A stretch of 11,305 nucleotides of DNA from Pelagibacteraceae bacterium TMED170 (GCA_002170875.2 NHHT02000006.1:17521-28825), one strand, 5' to 3'; positions 1-9,144 are shown, counted from the first letter of the stretch. Translations and numbers: made by a program. Notes: a model not told the origin generated them from the sequence alone.

Positions 1-407
1 TCAAAATTCAAATTTGGGTTTAGCCGATTATAATTCAATATTGAATCTTTTATTTTTGTGACTTTATTCAAATTTAAATCTTCTAACTTATAACCACTGT
101 TAGAATTTAGTTTATTTTCTTCTAAAATTTTAAATTCAATTCTATTAAGACTTAACTTAAAACTTTTGATTTGTTCTAACATCTTATCTAGGTATCTTGA
201 TACAATCCAATCTCTAAAAAATCTAGTAGGTACACCAAGAACTAAATGATCATTAAACTCTTTCAGAAGTGTTATATTTTGTAACCAGCTAGAAAAAACT
301 TCTTTACCAAAAGTTTTTTCAAATGCATTCAAAACTTCAGACCAATTCAAAGTTTTTTCTTCTTCGGAAACAAAGATTTCTTCTCGTCTGGTAGATTTAT
401 TTTCCAT
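1..407 (-). CDS. dnaA: DnaA, chromosomal replication initiator (N-terminal part, cut by window edge)
   Basis: I translated this by hand on the minus strand: the frame is open from an ATG at 405-407 to the left edge (135 codons). The start reads MENKSTRREEIF. Residues about 20-85 look like DnaA domain I, with the NWSEVL opening, FSSWLQNI, and LVLGVPTRFFRDWIVSRYL, matching the family pattern of helices and strand that binds DnaA itself and helicase loaders. Residues about 86-127 are a polar, low-complexity stretch fitting the variable domain II linker. The last residues, RLNPNLNF, match the conserved LNPxxxF entry to the AAA+ ATPase domain III. That domain and the DNA-binding domain IV lie outside the window. 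DnaA binds oriC boxes and melts the origin. The gene lies downstream of rpsT on the same strand, separated by 238 bp. No clear Shine-Dalgarno sequence precedes the start. The identification is firm even though only about a third of the protein is present. Confidence 0.9.
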   Translation of the reverse strand, partial: MENKSTRREEIFVSEEEKTLNWSEVLNAFEKTFGKEVFSSWLQNITLLKEFNDHLVLGVPTRFFRDWIVSRYLDKMLEQIKSFKLSLNRIEFKILEENKLNSNSGYKLEDLNLNKVTKIKDSILNYNRLNPNLNF

Positions 408-443
408 GTAATGTAATTTAATTAAAAAAAGTTTTAATTTTTA

Positions 444-472
444 ATTTTAGGTTGCACAAGAACTATTTTCAT
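444..472 (-). promoter_or_regulatory. candidate sigma70-type promoter of dnaA
   Basis: On the minus strand, ATGAAA (467-472, 4 of 6 to TTGACA) is followed by a 17-bp spacer and TAAAAT (444-449, 5 of 6 to TATAAT). Transcription would start about 30 nt before the dnaA ATG. Such matches arise by chance in AT-rich DNA, but the exact 17-bp spacing and the position are right. dnaA may also be read through from rpsT. Confidence 0.35.
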
Positions 473-576
473 TTTTTAAAAAAAAAATAATTTCCGGTTG
501 TAATTTAAACGTTATGATAGAAAAAAATTATTAGATTTATTTTTTTTATATAACTGCAACTAAAATGTGATAATAT

Positions 577-606
577 CTATATTTAGTTTTGACCTACTAA
601 ATATAG
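577..606. repeat. perfect inverted repeat (11-bp arms, 8-nt loop) between rpsT and dnaA
   Basis: CTATATTTAGT (577-587) and ACTAAATATAG (596-606) are exact reverse complements around the loop TTTGACCT. The element lies 39 bp past the rpsT stop codon on the minus strand. It could be an RNA hairpin at the 3' end of the rpsT transcript (a stabiliser or weak terminator) or a protein-binding palindrome upstream of dnaA. It lacks a T-tract directly after the stem on either strand and is almost all A-T, so it is not a classical intrinsic terminator. Confidence 0.6.
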
Positions 607-645
607 TCGCCACTTAACATTTTTAACAACTTATAATTGTCAATT

Positions 646-903
646 TTATTTTGAAATTCTTTTTGAAATTTTAGATATTTTTCTCGCTGCAGTTTTTTTA
701 CTTATTACTCCAGATTTCGCAACCTGCATGAGAATTGATTGAAATTTTGGAAAAAATTTTTTAATTTGATCTTTTTTTTTAGAGCTTATTATTTGCTCCA
801 TTTCCTTTACAGCAGATCTATATCTACTTTTTCTGAGACGATTTACTGATGTTTGCCTCTTAACCCTTCTTACTCTTCTAATAGCTGATTTTGTGTTTGG
901 CAT
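646..903 (-). CDS. rpsT: 30S ribosomal protein S20
   Basis: An 85-residue, strongly basic protein starting MPNTKSAIRRVRRVKRQ, matching the S20 signature (MANTKSAxKR-like opening, then a helical Lys/Arg-rich body with the usual SRYRSAVKEME and KSGVISKKTAARKISKI segments). Its length equals that of typical S20 proteins. S20 is a primary 16S rRNA-binding protein of the small subunit, folding as a helical bundle near the bottom of the body. The start is the first ATG, and the MPNT opening confirms it. The gene sits 43 bp downstream of mutM on the same strand, and that gap carries a promoter-like pair, so rpsT is probably transcribed on its own as well as with mutM. dnaA follows. The identification is certain from sequence. 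Confidence 0.97.
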   Translation of the reverse strand: MPNTKSAIRRVRRVKRQTSVNRLRKSRYRSAVKEMEQIISSKKKDQIKKFFPKFQSILMQVAKSGVISKKTAARKISKISKRISK

Positions 904-913
904 ATTTTAAATT

Positions 914-942
914 GGTATATATCTCTAATATATATGGGTCAA
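914..942 (-). promoter_or_regulatory. candidate promoter of rpsT
   Basis: On the minus strand TTGACC (937-942, 5 of 6 to the -35 consensus) lies 17 bp before TATACC (914-919, 4 of 6 to TATAAT), within the 43-bp mutM-rpsT gap. An overlapping TATATA with a 15-bp spacer is an alternative -10. The predicted leader is only a few nucleotides long. A ribosomal protein gene is expected to need its own strong promoter, which fits the position. Confidence 0.5.
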
Positions 943-946
943 CTTT

Positions 947-1813
947 TTATTTTTGGCATCTTGAACAAAAAAAGGTTGAACGTTTAGATATAACGCTTTT
1001 TTTAATTACGCCTTTACAATCATATTTACTGCACTTCATTCCTTCCCTTCCATATACCGCGAAATGTTGTTGAAAGGCTCCCTCTCTTCCATTGCTGTTA
1101 TTAAAATTTTGAATGGACGAACCTCCCGCTTTAATCGATTTTTTGAGTATTTTTTTTATGTTTTTTACAACTAAAGTCATTTTTTTTAAACTTATACTTT
1201 TACTATTTGTAGAAGGTTGGATTTGACTAAAAAATAGGACTTCATTAACGTAAATATTCCCCAGACCTGCAACAAATTTTTGATCCATTAAAATATCCTT
1301 TATTGTTCTATTTTTGTTAATTAAATAAGATTTAAAATATTTAACACTAAAACTTTTAGAAAGCGGTTCTGGACCTAATGATTGAATATGAGAGTTATGT
1401 TTTATACCTTTTGATGGTATTATTTTAATGAATCCAAACTTTCGAACGTCATTGTAAATTAATTTTATATTTTTACTTAATAAAAAAATTATATGATTAT
1501 GTTTTTCATCATTTTTGTTTATTTCATAATAAAAACTTGTTTTTCTTACATTGTTTTTCTTATTAATTAAAAAGAATTTTCCTGTCATTCCTAAATGGAT
1601 AATTATAGTCATTTTATTATTAAGATTGATTAATAAATATTTTGATCTTCTTTTGACCGAAAGTATTTTCTTGTTAATTACTTTGTATAATTTCTTTTCG
1701 TCGATTTTATACCTAAGTTTACTGGTATTAATGATCACCTTCTTAAATGTAAGATTATTAATAGTGTTTTTAAGAGACTCTTTAACAACTTCAACTTCTG
1801 GTAATTCTGGCAT
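947..1813 (-). CDS. mutM: Formamidopyrimidine-DNA glycosylase (Fpg/MutM)
   Basis: A full-length (288 aa) bifunctional glycosylase/AP lyase that removes 8-oxoguanine and other oxidised purines. The MPELPEVE start is diagnostic: Pro2 is the Schiff-base nucleophile and Glu3 the acid. Lys58 in VKRRSKYLL corresponds to the conserved beta-hairpin lysine. NDVRKFG (121-127) is the conserved damage-contact loop, and the helix-two-turn-helix is seen in DQKFVAGLGNIYVNEVLF (177-194). The FQQHFAVYGREG segment leads into a C-terminal zinc ribbon with Cys261, Cys266, Cys283 and Cys286. Its first half is C-x4-C, as I recall from other alphaproteobacterial Fpg proteins, instead of the E. coli C-x2-C. The gene is divergent from ubiE with only 11 bp between start codons, so its own promoter must lie inside ubiE. 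I could not find a convincing one. All catalytic residues are present. Confidence 0.97.
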   Translation of the reverse strand: MPELPEVEVVKESLKNTINNLTFKKVIINTSKLRYKIDEKKLYKVINKKILSVKRRSKYLLINLNNKMTIIIHLGMTGKFFLINKKNNVRKTSFYYEINKNDEKHNHIIFLLSKNIKLIYNDVRKFGFIKIIPSKGIKHNSHIQSLGPEPLSKSFSVKYFKSYLINKNRTIKDILMDQKFVAGLGNIYVNEVLFFSQIQPSTNSKSISLKKMTLVVKNIKKILKKSIKAGGSSIQNFNNSNGREGAFQQHFAVYGREGMKCSKYDCKGVIKKSVISKRSTFFCSRCQK

Positions 1814-1818
1814 ATAAT
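1813..1818 (+). promoter_or_regulatory. -10 element of the ubiE operon promoter, predicting a leaderless mRNA
   Basis: A perfect TATAAT ends 6 nt before the ubiE ATG (1825). With usual spacing from -10 to start site (about 7 nt), transcription would begin at or next to the A of the start codon. The -35 region at 17 bp spacing is only TTCAAC (1790-1795), a poor match. The element overlaps the first base of the mutM start codon on the other strand. No Shine-Dalgarno sequence is present, which is consistent with leaderless translation. Confidence 0.5.
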
Positions 1819-1824
1819 TTAGTT

Positions 1825-2529
1825 ATGAAAACACATTTTCAAGATAAAAAAGGACTAGTCAACTCTGTTTTTAACAAAGTTCATAAAAAATATGATTTTA
1901 TGAATGACTTAATGTCTTTTGGAATTCATCGTCTTTGGAAAAAAAATATGGTCGACTGGTTAAGTCCTCAAAAAAAAACAAAACTATTGGATGTTGCTTC
2001 AGGTACAGGCGACTTAGCAAAGATTTTTTCTGATAAAACTAATAATATCAATAAAATATTTTGTATTGAACCAAACCAGTATATGCTTGAAGTTGGTAAA
2101 GAAAAATTAAAAAATTACAAAAATATTAAATGGGTTCAGGCATCTGCGGAGAAGCTTCCCTACGAGGACAATACTTTTGATTATTATACAATTAGTTACG
2201 GAATAAGAAATGTAAATGATATTAATCTCTGTCTTAAAGAAGCTTACAGAGTATTAAAAGTTGGAGGTAGGTTTATGTGTTTAGAATTTTCTAAAGTCAA
2301 AAATGAAATTTTAGAAAGTATTTATAATCAGTATTCAAAATTAATTCCCCCAATAGGAAAATATATTGTTGGTAGCTCAGCCCCTTATGACTATTTAATA
2401 AAAAGTATAGAACTTTTTTACAGCCAAGATGAATTAAAAAAATTAATAGAAGCTAATGGTTTTATTAATGTTGAATATAGAAACTTATCTAGTGGAATCT
2501 CTGCTATACATTCAGGTTGGAAAATCTAA
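1825..2529 (+). CDS. ubiE: UbiE, SAM-dependent C-methyltransferase of ubiquinone/menaquinone synthesis
   Basis: A 234-residue class I methyltransferase. UbiE methylates carbon 2 of the benzoquinol ring in ubiquinone synthesis (and demethylmenaquinol where present) on the inner face of the membrane. Family hallmarks run from end to end: KYDFMNDLMSFGIHRLWK (22-39), SAM-binding motif I LLDVASGTGDLA (54-65), acidic Glu82 ending strand 2, ASAEKLPYEDNTFD (106-119), the YGIRNV signature (125-130), YRVLKVGGRF (141-150), and the C-terminal FYSQDEL and SGISAIHSGWKI. It is slightly shorter than E. coli UbiE (251 aa). The start is the ATG right after a TATAAT, and it opens the six-gene plus-strand run. 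ubiB follows 2 bp after the stop, and both serve ubiquinone synthesis. Confidence 0.97.
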   Translation: MKTHFQDKKGLVNSVFNKVHKKYDFMNDLMSFGIHRLWKKNMVDWLSPQKKTKLLDVASGTGDLAKIFSDKTNNINKIFCIEPNQYMLEVGKEKLKNYKNIKWVQASAEKLPYEDNTFDYYTISYGIRNVNDINLCLKEAYRVLKVGGRFMCLEFSKVKNEILESIYNQYSKLIPPIGKYIVGSSAPYDYLIKSIELFYSQDELKKLIEANGFINVEYRNLSSGISAIHSGWKI

Positions 2530-2531
2530 TA

Positions 2532-4097
2532 ATGCTCAAAAGAATATTTTATTTATTTAAAATTGCCAGAAAACTTGCTGCTTCTGGGGCTATTAAAACC
2601 ATAAATGAAATTTATGATATCCCTTTTATAATCACATTGTTTTTTGAATTAATTTCTATAGGTTCTAAACAAAAAATAATAAATAATTCTAAACAGCCTG
2701 GGGAAAGACTTTGTGATGCCTTATCAAGTATGGGTACAACTTTCATAAAGTTAGGACAATTTTTAGCTACAAGGCCTGATATAATTGGAGAAAAACTAAC
2801 AAATGATCTTATAAAACTTCAAGATAAACTAGAACCCTTTAGTACTATTGAAGCAAAAAAGATAATAGAAAAAGAATTGGGAAATATTCATTCTAGAAAT
2901 ATTACATATTTAAGTGATCCAATTGCTGCGGCTTCTATAGCACAAGTTCATATTGCAAACATAAAAGTTAAAAATGAAGTTAAAGAAGTTGCTGTAAAAA
3001 TACTTAGACCAGACATAGAAAAATTATTTAATGAAGAATTAGATGCTTTAATGCTCTTAGCTTATATTGTTGAAAATATTGTTTCTAAAACTAAAAGACT
3101 AAAACTTGTTGAGGTAGTGCATTTGTTAAAGGAAATAACTAATATAGAGATGGATTTGAGATTTGAGGCTGCTGCTGCTAACGAACTTTTTGAAAATACA
3201 AAAAATGACTCAGGTTTTAATGTTCCAAAAATTTATTGGAATTATACATCAAAAAGAATATTAACTTTAGATAAAGTCGACGGTATTTCAATAAGAGAAG
3301 AAGAAATCATCAAAAGTTATGGTGTAAATTTGAAAGAATTATCACAAAATTTAATTCAAAATTTTTTAAAACATGCGGTAAGAGATGGTTTTTTTCATGG
3401 AGATATGCATCAAGGAAATTTATTTGTAGATAAAAAAGGCAATATAATTCCAGTTGATTTTGGAATTATGGGAAGATTAGATAAAAATAACAGAAAATTT
3501 TTAGCTGAAATACTTTATGGTTTTATACAAAGAGATTACACCAAAGTTGCAGAAGTTCATTTTCAAGCTGGGTTAGTTCCTCAAAATGCTTCGAAAGAGG
3601 AATTTGCACAAGCTTTAAGGTCAGTTGGTGAACCTATTTTTGGACAGTCAATTAAAGATATTTCAGGAGGGAATCTCTTAGCTCAATTGTTTGAGATTAC
3701 TGAAAAATTTAATATGCCTACGCAAACACCGCTTTTGTTGCTCCAAAAAACTATGGTTGTAGTAGAGGGAGTTGCTAGAAAACTATACCCAGACACAAAC
3801 ATATGGGAGGTGTCTAGGCCAATCTTAGAAGACTGGATTAAAAATTTAAAAGGACCAAAGGCAAACATTGATAAAATGATTAATACCTCTTCAGAAATTT
3901 TACAAAGAATACCTGACTTTCCTGACTTTATGGATAAAGCAAATTATGCTCTACAATTAATTGCAGAAGGAAAATTAAACATAGGCGTGTCAAACAATAA
4001 AAGTTTGGAAATCGAGCAATTAAAACTAAAAAGTTTAAGAAATAATATTGTTATTAGCTTTTTAGGTATTGTAATTGTTGTTTTATTAGTATTTTAA
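2532..4097 (+). CDS. ubiB: UbiB, atypical ABC1/ADCK-family kinase-like protein for ubiquinone synthesis
   Basis: A 521-residue protein of the UbiB/COQ8 family, an atypical protein-kinase fold with ATPase activity that supports assembly or activity of the ubiquinone-synthesis enzymes at the membrane. In order: KLGQ of the KxGQ motif (73-76), the alanine-rich loop AAASIAQVH (132-140) that replaces a kinase P-loop, lysine in VAVK (Lys156), the HGDMHQGN catalytic-loop equivalent (289-296) and metal-binding DFG (309-311). About 18 hydrophobic residues at the extreme C-terminus form a membrane anchor. I chose the ATG at 2532, 2 bp after the ubiE stop. An in-frame TTG at 2517 would add five residues and overlap ubiE, and is less likely because the protein then begins MLKRIFYLFK, a plausible family N-terminus. 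coaBC follows after 8 bp. Confidence 0.95.
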   Translation: MLKRIFYLFKIARKLAASGAIKTINEIYDIPFIITLFFELISIGSKQKIINNSKQPGERLCDALSSMGTTFIKLGQFLATRPDIIGEKLTNDLIKLQDKLEPFSTIEAKKIIEKELGNIHSRNITYLSDPIAAASIAQVHIANIKVKNEVKEVAVKILRPDIEKLFNEELDALMLLAYIVENIVSKTKRLKLVEVVHLLKEITNIEMDLRFEAAAANELFENTKNDSGFNVPKIYWNYTSKRILTLDKVDGISIREEEIIKSYGVNLKELSQNLIQNFLKHAVRDGFFHGDMHQGNLFVDKKGNIIPVDFGIMGRLDKNNRKFLAEILYGFIQRDYTKVAEVHFQAGLVPQNASKEEFAQALRSVGEPIFGQSIKDISGGNLLAQLFEITEKFNMPTQTPLLLLQKTMVVVEGVARKLYPDTNIWEVSRPILEDWIKNLKGPKANIDKMINTSSEILQRIPDFPDFMDKANYALQLIAEGKLNIGVSNNKSLEIEQLKLKSLRNNIVISFLGIVIVVLLVF

Positions 4098-4105
4098 TTG
4101 AAGAA

Positions 4106-5335
4106 ATGTCGTTAAAAAATAAAAAAATTTTAATTATTATTGCTGGAGGTATATCAGCATATAAATCTCTAGATTTAATAAGGTTGCTTAAAAAAGCGGA
4201 TGTTGAAGTAAAAACTATACTAACTAGAGGTGGAAAGAAGTTTGTTACTCCTTTATCTATTACTGCTTTAACAAATGCCAAGCCTTACGAAAATATTTTT
4301 GATGTTAATAATGAGTCTGAAATAGATCATATTTCATTATCTAGATGGGCAGACATTATTTTAACAATTCCAACTACGGCAAATACCATGTCAAAATTAA
4401 TTGTTGGTAAAGCTGAAGATCTAGCAACAACGGTTATGTTAGCTTCAAACAAAGAAATAGTATTAGTACCAGCTATGAATGTCAGAATGTGGTTAAATAA
4501 AGCTACTCAAAAAAATATAAAAACACTTTTAGATTTTGGATATAAATTCATAGGTCCTATAAAAGGAGAGATGGCATGTGGTGAGTATGGAGAGGGGAAA
4601 ATGTCTAGTCCAAGACAAATATTTGCTTACTTAAATAATTATTTTAAAGATAAAGATATTGTTAAAAAAAAAGGAATTAAAGCTTTGGTGACTACAGGTC
4701 CAACAAAAGAATATATAGACCCGATTAGATATATTTCTAATGAGTCCAGTGGCAAACAAGGTCATGAAATAGCTATGGCTTTATCAAAACTTGGAATTAA
4801 AACAACTCTAATCGCTGGGCCATCTTCAATAAACTTCTCTAAAGACCTTAATGTAAAAAAGGTAACCACTGCCAAAGAAATGATGGATGAAGTAAAAAAA
4901 ACTTTACCAGTAGATATTGCAGTTTGTGCTGCAGCCGTAGCGGATTTTAGGCCAAAAAAAATAAGTAAATATAAATTAAAAAAAGACTCAGATGAATTAA
5001 AAACAATATCACTAGAAAAAAATTCCGACATTTTAGAATTTCTTGGAAAAAATAATAAAAATAGACCACAAATAGTAATAGGTTTTTCTGCAGAAACTGA
5101 AAATGTATTAGAAAATTCAAAATTGAAATTAAAAAATAAATATTGTGATTTTATTATTGCAAATGATGTTTCAAAAAAAAATTCTGGATTCAATGTGGAA
5201 TATAACAAAGTTTCTTTGATTTATAAAAATGGTAAGATTGAGTCTATATCTAAAAATAAAAAAAGCTTTATAGCTACAATAGTTGCCAAAAAAATCTTAA
5301 ATCAACTTTTAGTTAATGACAAAAATTTTAATTAA
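4106..5335 (+). CDS. coaBC: CoaBC, bifunctional phosphopantothenoylcysteine synthetase/decarboxylase
   Basis: A 409-residue fusion catalysing two steps of coenzyme A synthesis: CTP-dependent joining of cysteine to 4'-phosphopantothenate (CoaB) and FMN-dependent decarboxylation to 4'-phosphopantetheine (CoaC). The N-terminal CoaC part (about 1-185) has the flavoprotein opening [12 protein letters not shown], His75 in [11 protein letters not shown], the VPAMNVRMW motif with Asn125, and [13 protein letters not shown] with Cys158. These fall at the same numbers as the E. coli catalytic residues. The CoaB part (about 190-405) shows [22 protein letters not shown] with Asn212, AAAVADFRP (275-283), the lysine-rich KYKLKK loop and a terminal IIANDVS. 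The start is an ATG 8 bp after ubiB, with a weak GAAG ahead of it. The last 20 bp overlap dut. All key residues are intact. Confidence 0.96.
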   Translation: MSLKNKKILIIIAGGISAYKSLDLIRLLKKADVEVKTILTRGGKKFVTPLSITALTNAKPYENIFDVNNESEIDHISLSRWADIILTIPTTANTMSKLIVGKAEDLATTVMLASNKEIVLVPAMNVRMWLNKATQKNIKTLLDFGYKFIGPIKGEMACGEYGEGKMSSPRQIFAYLNNYFKDKDIVKKKGIKALVTTGPTKEYIDPIRYISNESSGKQGHEIAMALSKLGIKTTLIAGPSSINFSKDLNVKKVTTAKEMMDEVKKTLPVDIAVCAAAVADFRPKKISKYKLKKDSDELKTISLEKNSDILEFLGKNNKNRPQIVIGFSAETENVLENSKLKLKNKYCDFIIANDVSKKNSGFNVEYNKVSLIYKNGKIESISKNKKSFIATIVAKKILNQLLVNDKNFN

Positions 5336-5753
5336 ACGTTTTTCTAACAAAGTATTGACTCCAAAATATGAAACTAAGGGCTCTTCAGGAATGGATATTG
5401 CGGCTTTTATTGAAAACAAGATTATAATTAACCCAGGATCAAAAGAAATTATTCCAACAGGATTTTCACTTTCTATACCTGAGGGGTATGAAGTTCAGAT
5501 AAGACCTCGGTCTGGCCTAGCTGCAAAACAAGGTATATCTGTTTTAAATACACCAGGTACGATAGACGCAGACTATAGAGGGGAAATAAAAGTAATATTA
5601 ATTAATTTGAGTAAAAATAAATTTATTGTAGAAAATGGTTTGCGTATCGCACAAATGGTAGTTTGCCCGGTAATACAAGCAGAATTTCAAGAAGTTCAAG
5701 AACTATCTAAAACTACACGAGGCAGTGGTGGATTTGGGTCTACTGGAGTTTAA
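5316..5753 (+). CDS. dut: Deoxyuridine 5'-triphosphate nucleotidohydrolase (dUTPase)
   Basis: A 145-residue homotrimeric dUTPase that cleaves dUTP to dUMP and pyrophosphate, supplying the thymidylate precursor and keeping uracil out of DNA. All five family motifs are visible: SGMDIAA (24-30), PRSGLAA (64-70), [10 protein letters not shown] (81-90) with catalytic Asp84, RIAQM (110-114) and the glycine-rich C-terminal arm [10 protein letters not shown] (135-144) that closes on the substrate phosphates. Length is normal. The ATG lies 20 bp inside the end of coaBC in another frame, which implies translational coupling; no Shine-Dalgarno sequence is evident. A dfp/coaBC-dut pairing is common in Proteobacteria. 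The next gene begins 9 bp after the stop. Confidence 0.97.
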   Translation: MTKILIKRFSNKVLTPKYETKGSSGMDIAAFIENKIIINPGSKEIIPTGFSLSIPEGYEVQIRPRSGLAAKQGISVLNTPGTIDADYRGEIKVILINLSKNKFIVENGLRIAQMVVCPVIQAEFQEVQELSKTTRGSGGFGSTGV

Positions 5754-5762
5754 TAAGTCATT

Positions 5763-6515
5763 ATGAAAGTTTCAAAACAGGATTTTAAAAGATTTTCTAA
5801 ACAAATAATCTTAAAAAATATAGGTATAGCTGGACAGAAAAAAATTTTTAATTCTAAAGTATTAGTGGTGGGAGCTGGGGGATTAGGATGTCCTTTAATT
5901 TTGTATCTAGCAAATTCAGGCGTGGGTACCATCGGTATTATAGATGATGATAAGGTTGACTTGTCAAACCTAAATAGGCAAATACTATTTTCTCTACAAG
6001 ATATAGGAAAATTTAAAGTTTATCAGGCAAAAAAAATAATAAAAAAAATTAATAAAAAGATTAAAGTAAAAATTTTTAAAAATAAGATTAATAAAAAAAA
6101 TATTAAAAATATTTTTAAAGATTTTGAAATTATTTGTGACGGAAGTGATAATTTTGAAACAAGATACTTAATTAACGATCATTGTCTTAAATATAAAAAA
6201 ATATTAATATCTGCAGCAATTAGTAAGTTTGACGGGCAAATATTTAATTTTAACTTTAAAAAAAAAATCCCTTGTTTTAGATGTTTTATGCCTGAAACTC
6301 CAAATTTAGATAATAACTGTGAAACAGATGGAATTGTATCTACACTGGCAGGAATTGCTGGAACACTTCAAGCTAATGAAGTCATCAAAACTATTTTAAA
6401 TACAAAAAATGACTTGATTGGAAAAGTACTTGTTTTTAATTCAATTACATCAAATTTTAGAAAGATTAAACTTACAAAAAACTCTGACTGTATTGAAGAA
6501 TGTGTAAAAAATTAA
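5763..6515 (+). CDS. ThiF/MoeB/HesA-family E1-like adenylyltransferase (sulfur-carrier activating)
   Basis: A 250-residue E1-like enzyme. Such proteins adenylate the C-terminal glycine of a ubiquitin-like sulfur carrier (MoaD for MoeB, ThiS for ThiF). Visible features: Rossmann ATP loop VVGAGGLGCP (35-44), DDDKVDLSNLNRQ (61-73) with the conserved Arg72, CDGSDNFETRYLIND (125-139) with the Mg/ATP aspartate Asp129, CFRC (Cys171/Cys174) as half of a zinc site and Cys243-x3-Cys247 probably completing it. Cys186 in the NCETDGIV segment occupies the position of the ThiF catalytic cysteine, where MoeB proteins also often carry one. MoeB and ThiF cannot be told apart here, and no carrier or thiamine/molybdopterin gene is in view, so I give no symbol. 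Residues about 88-118 are almost all Lys/Ile/Asn/Phe, encoded by roughly 4% G+C DNA. It lies 9 bp after dut and overlaps the next gene by 16 bp. Confidence 0.88.
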   Translation: MKVSKQDFKRFSKQIILKNIGIAGQKKIFNSKVLVVGAGGLGCPLILYLANSGVGTIGIIDDDKVDLSNLNRQILFSLQDIGKFKVYQAKKIIKKINKKIKVKIFKNKINKKNIKNIFKDFEIICDGSDNFETRYLINDHCLKYKKILISAAISKFDGQIFNFNFKKKIPCFRCFMPETPNLDNNCETDGIVSTLAGIAGTLQANEVIKTILNTKNDLIGKVLVFNSITSNFRKIKLTKNSDCIEECVKN

Positions 6516-6940
6516 TTATTTTTTTTTTTTTATTTTATCCTGAGTTATTGGCAAATGAGTCATATTTTTTAACTTTAAGGAATGAAAAAGTAAATCTGAG
6601 ACAGGGGCCTTCTTTTGAATATCCAATAAAAATTTTTTACAAAAAAAAGTATCTTCCTGTTTTAATTAAAGATAGCTCAAACAATTTTAGAAAAATAGTT
6701 GATCATGAAAACAATTCAGGCTGGATACATATATCCCAATTATCAAAAAAGAAGGCTGCTATAATAATTGAAGAAAATGTACTATTATTTAAAAAACCCA
6801 CTTTATATTCTAAGCCAATGGTAATTTTAGAAAAAGGCAAACATTGCTTAGTCAGAAAGTGCAAGGGAAATTGGTGCAAAATAAAAGTTAGCAAATTTAC
6901 TGGCTGGATACAAAAAGAAAATTTATGGGGTAGACTTTAA
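6500..6940 (+). CDS. Small exported protein with two bacterial SH3-like domains
   Basis: A 146-residue protein with a signal peptide: MCKK, a very hydrophobic stretch IIFFFLF, then a likely cleavage after LLA (about residue 18). The mature part contains two SH3b-like repeats, about residues 23-82 (VNLRQGPS near the start, GWI at 74-76 near the end) and 87-144 (GWI at 135-137). The VNLRxGPS signature is typical of the DUF1058/SH3_4-type periplasmic SH3 proteins widespread in Alphaproteobacteria, usually presumed to bind cell wall or envelope partners; the exact role is unknown. Cysteines occur at 116, 121 and 126. The ATG overlaps the previous gene by 16 bp, and this start is needed to include the signal peptide. 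A run of 13 T residues (6519-6531) encodes part of the signal peptide. The gene ends 2 bp from the convergent katG. Confidence 0.8.
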   Translation: MCKKLIIFFFLFYPELLANESYFLTLRNEKVNLRQGPSFEYPIKIFYKKKYLPVLIKDSSNNFRKIVDHENNSGWIHISQLSKKKAAIIIEENVLLFKKPTLYSKPMVILEKGKHCLVRKCKGNWCKIKVSKFTGWIQKENLWGRL

Positions 6941-6942
6941 AA

Positions 6943-9144
<2,202 letters not shown>

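Noticed and set aside
473..500. A T-tract on the minus strand near CCGG as a terminator of rpsT
   Set aside because: No complementary stem precedes the T-tract; only an A-T-rich stretch around ACCGG is seen.
566..573. TGTGATAA resembling a DnaA box upstream of dnaA
   Set aside because: One base is missing relative to the 9-bp consensus (TGTGGATAA) and I found no cluster of boxes, so neither autoregulation nor an origin is supported.
891..1073. Short plus-strand open frame opposite mutM and rpsT starts
   Set aside because: It is a shadow of mutM with no recognisable protein features or start signal.
1814..1842. TTGAAA with an AT-rich -10 as a mutM promoter
   Set aside because: The predicted start site falls within or after the mutM ATG, so it cannot serve the full-length gene.
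2280..2295. TTTAGAA-TT-TTCTAAA, a second Irr-box-like palindrome, inside ubiE
   Set aside because: It has a 2-nt instead of a 3-nt spacer, lies deep in a coding region far from any start, and is fully explained by conserved codons of UbiE (LEFSK). It serves as a warning about chance matches.
2517..2531. TTG start for UbiB giving five extra residues
   Set aside because: An ATG at 2532 lies directly after the ubiE stop and gives a sensible family N-terminus; the TTG would overlap ubiE without added homology.
4762..5208. A 148-codon open frame on the minus strand opposite coaBC
   Set aside because: It lies within the clearly coding coaBC, matches no family I recognise, and its Phe/Ser-rich composition is what the complement of Lys/Asn-rich codons produces.
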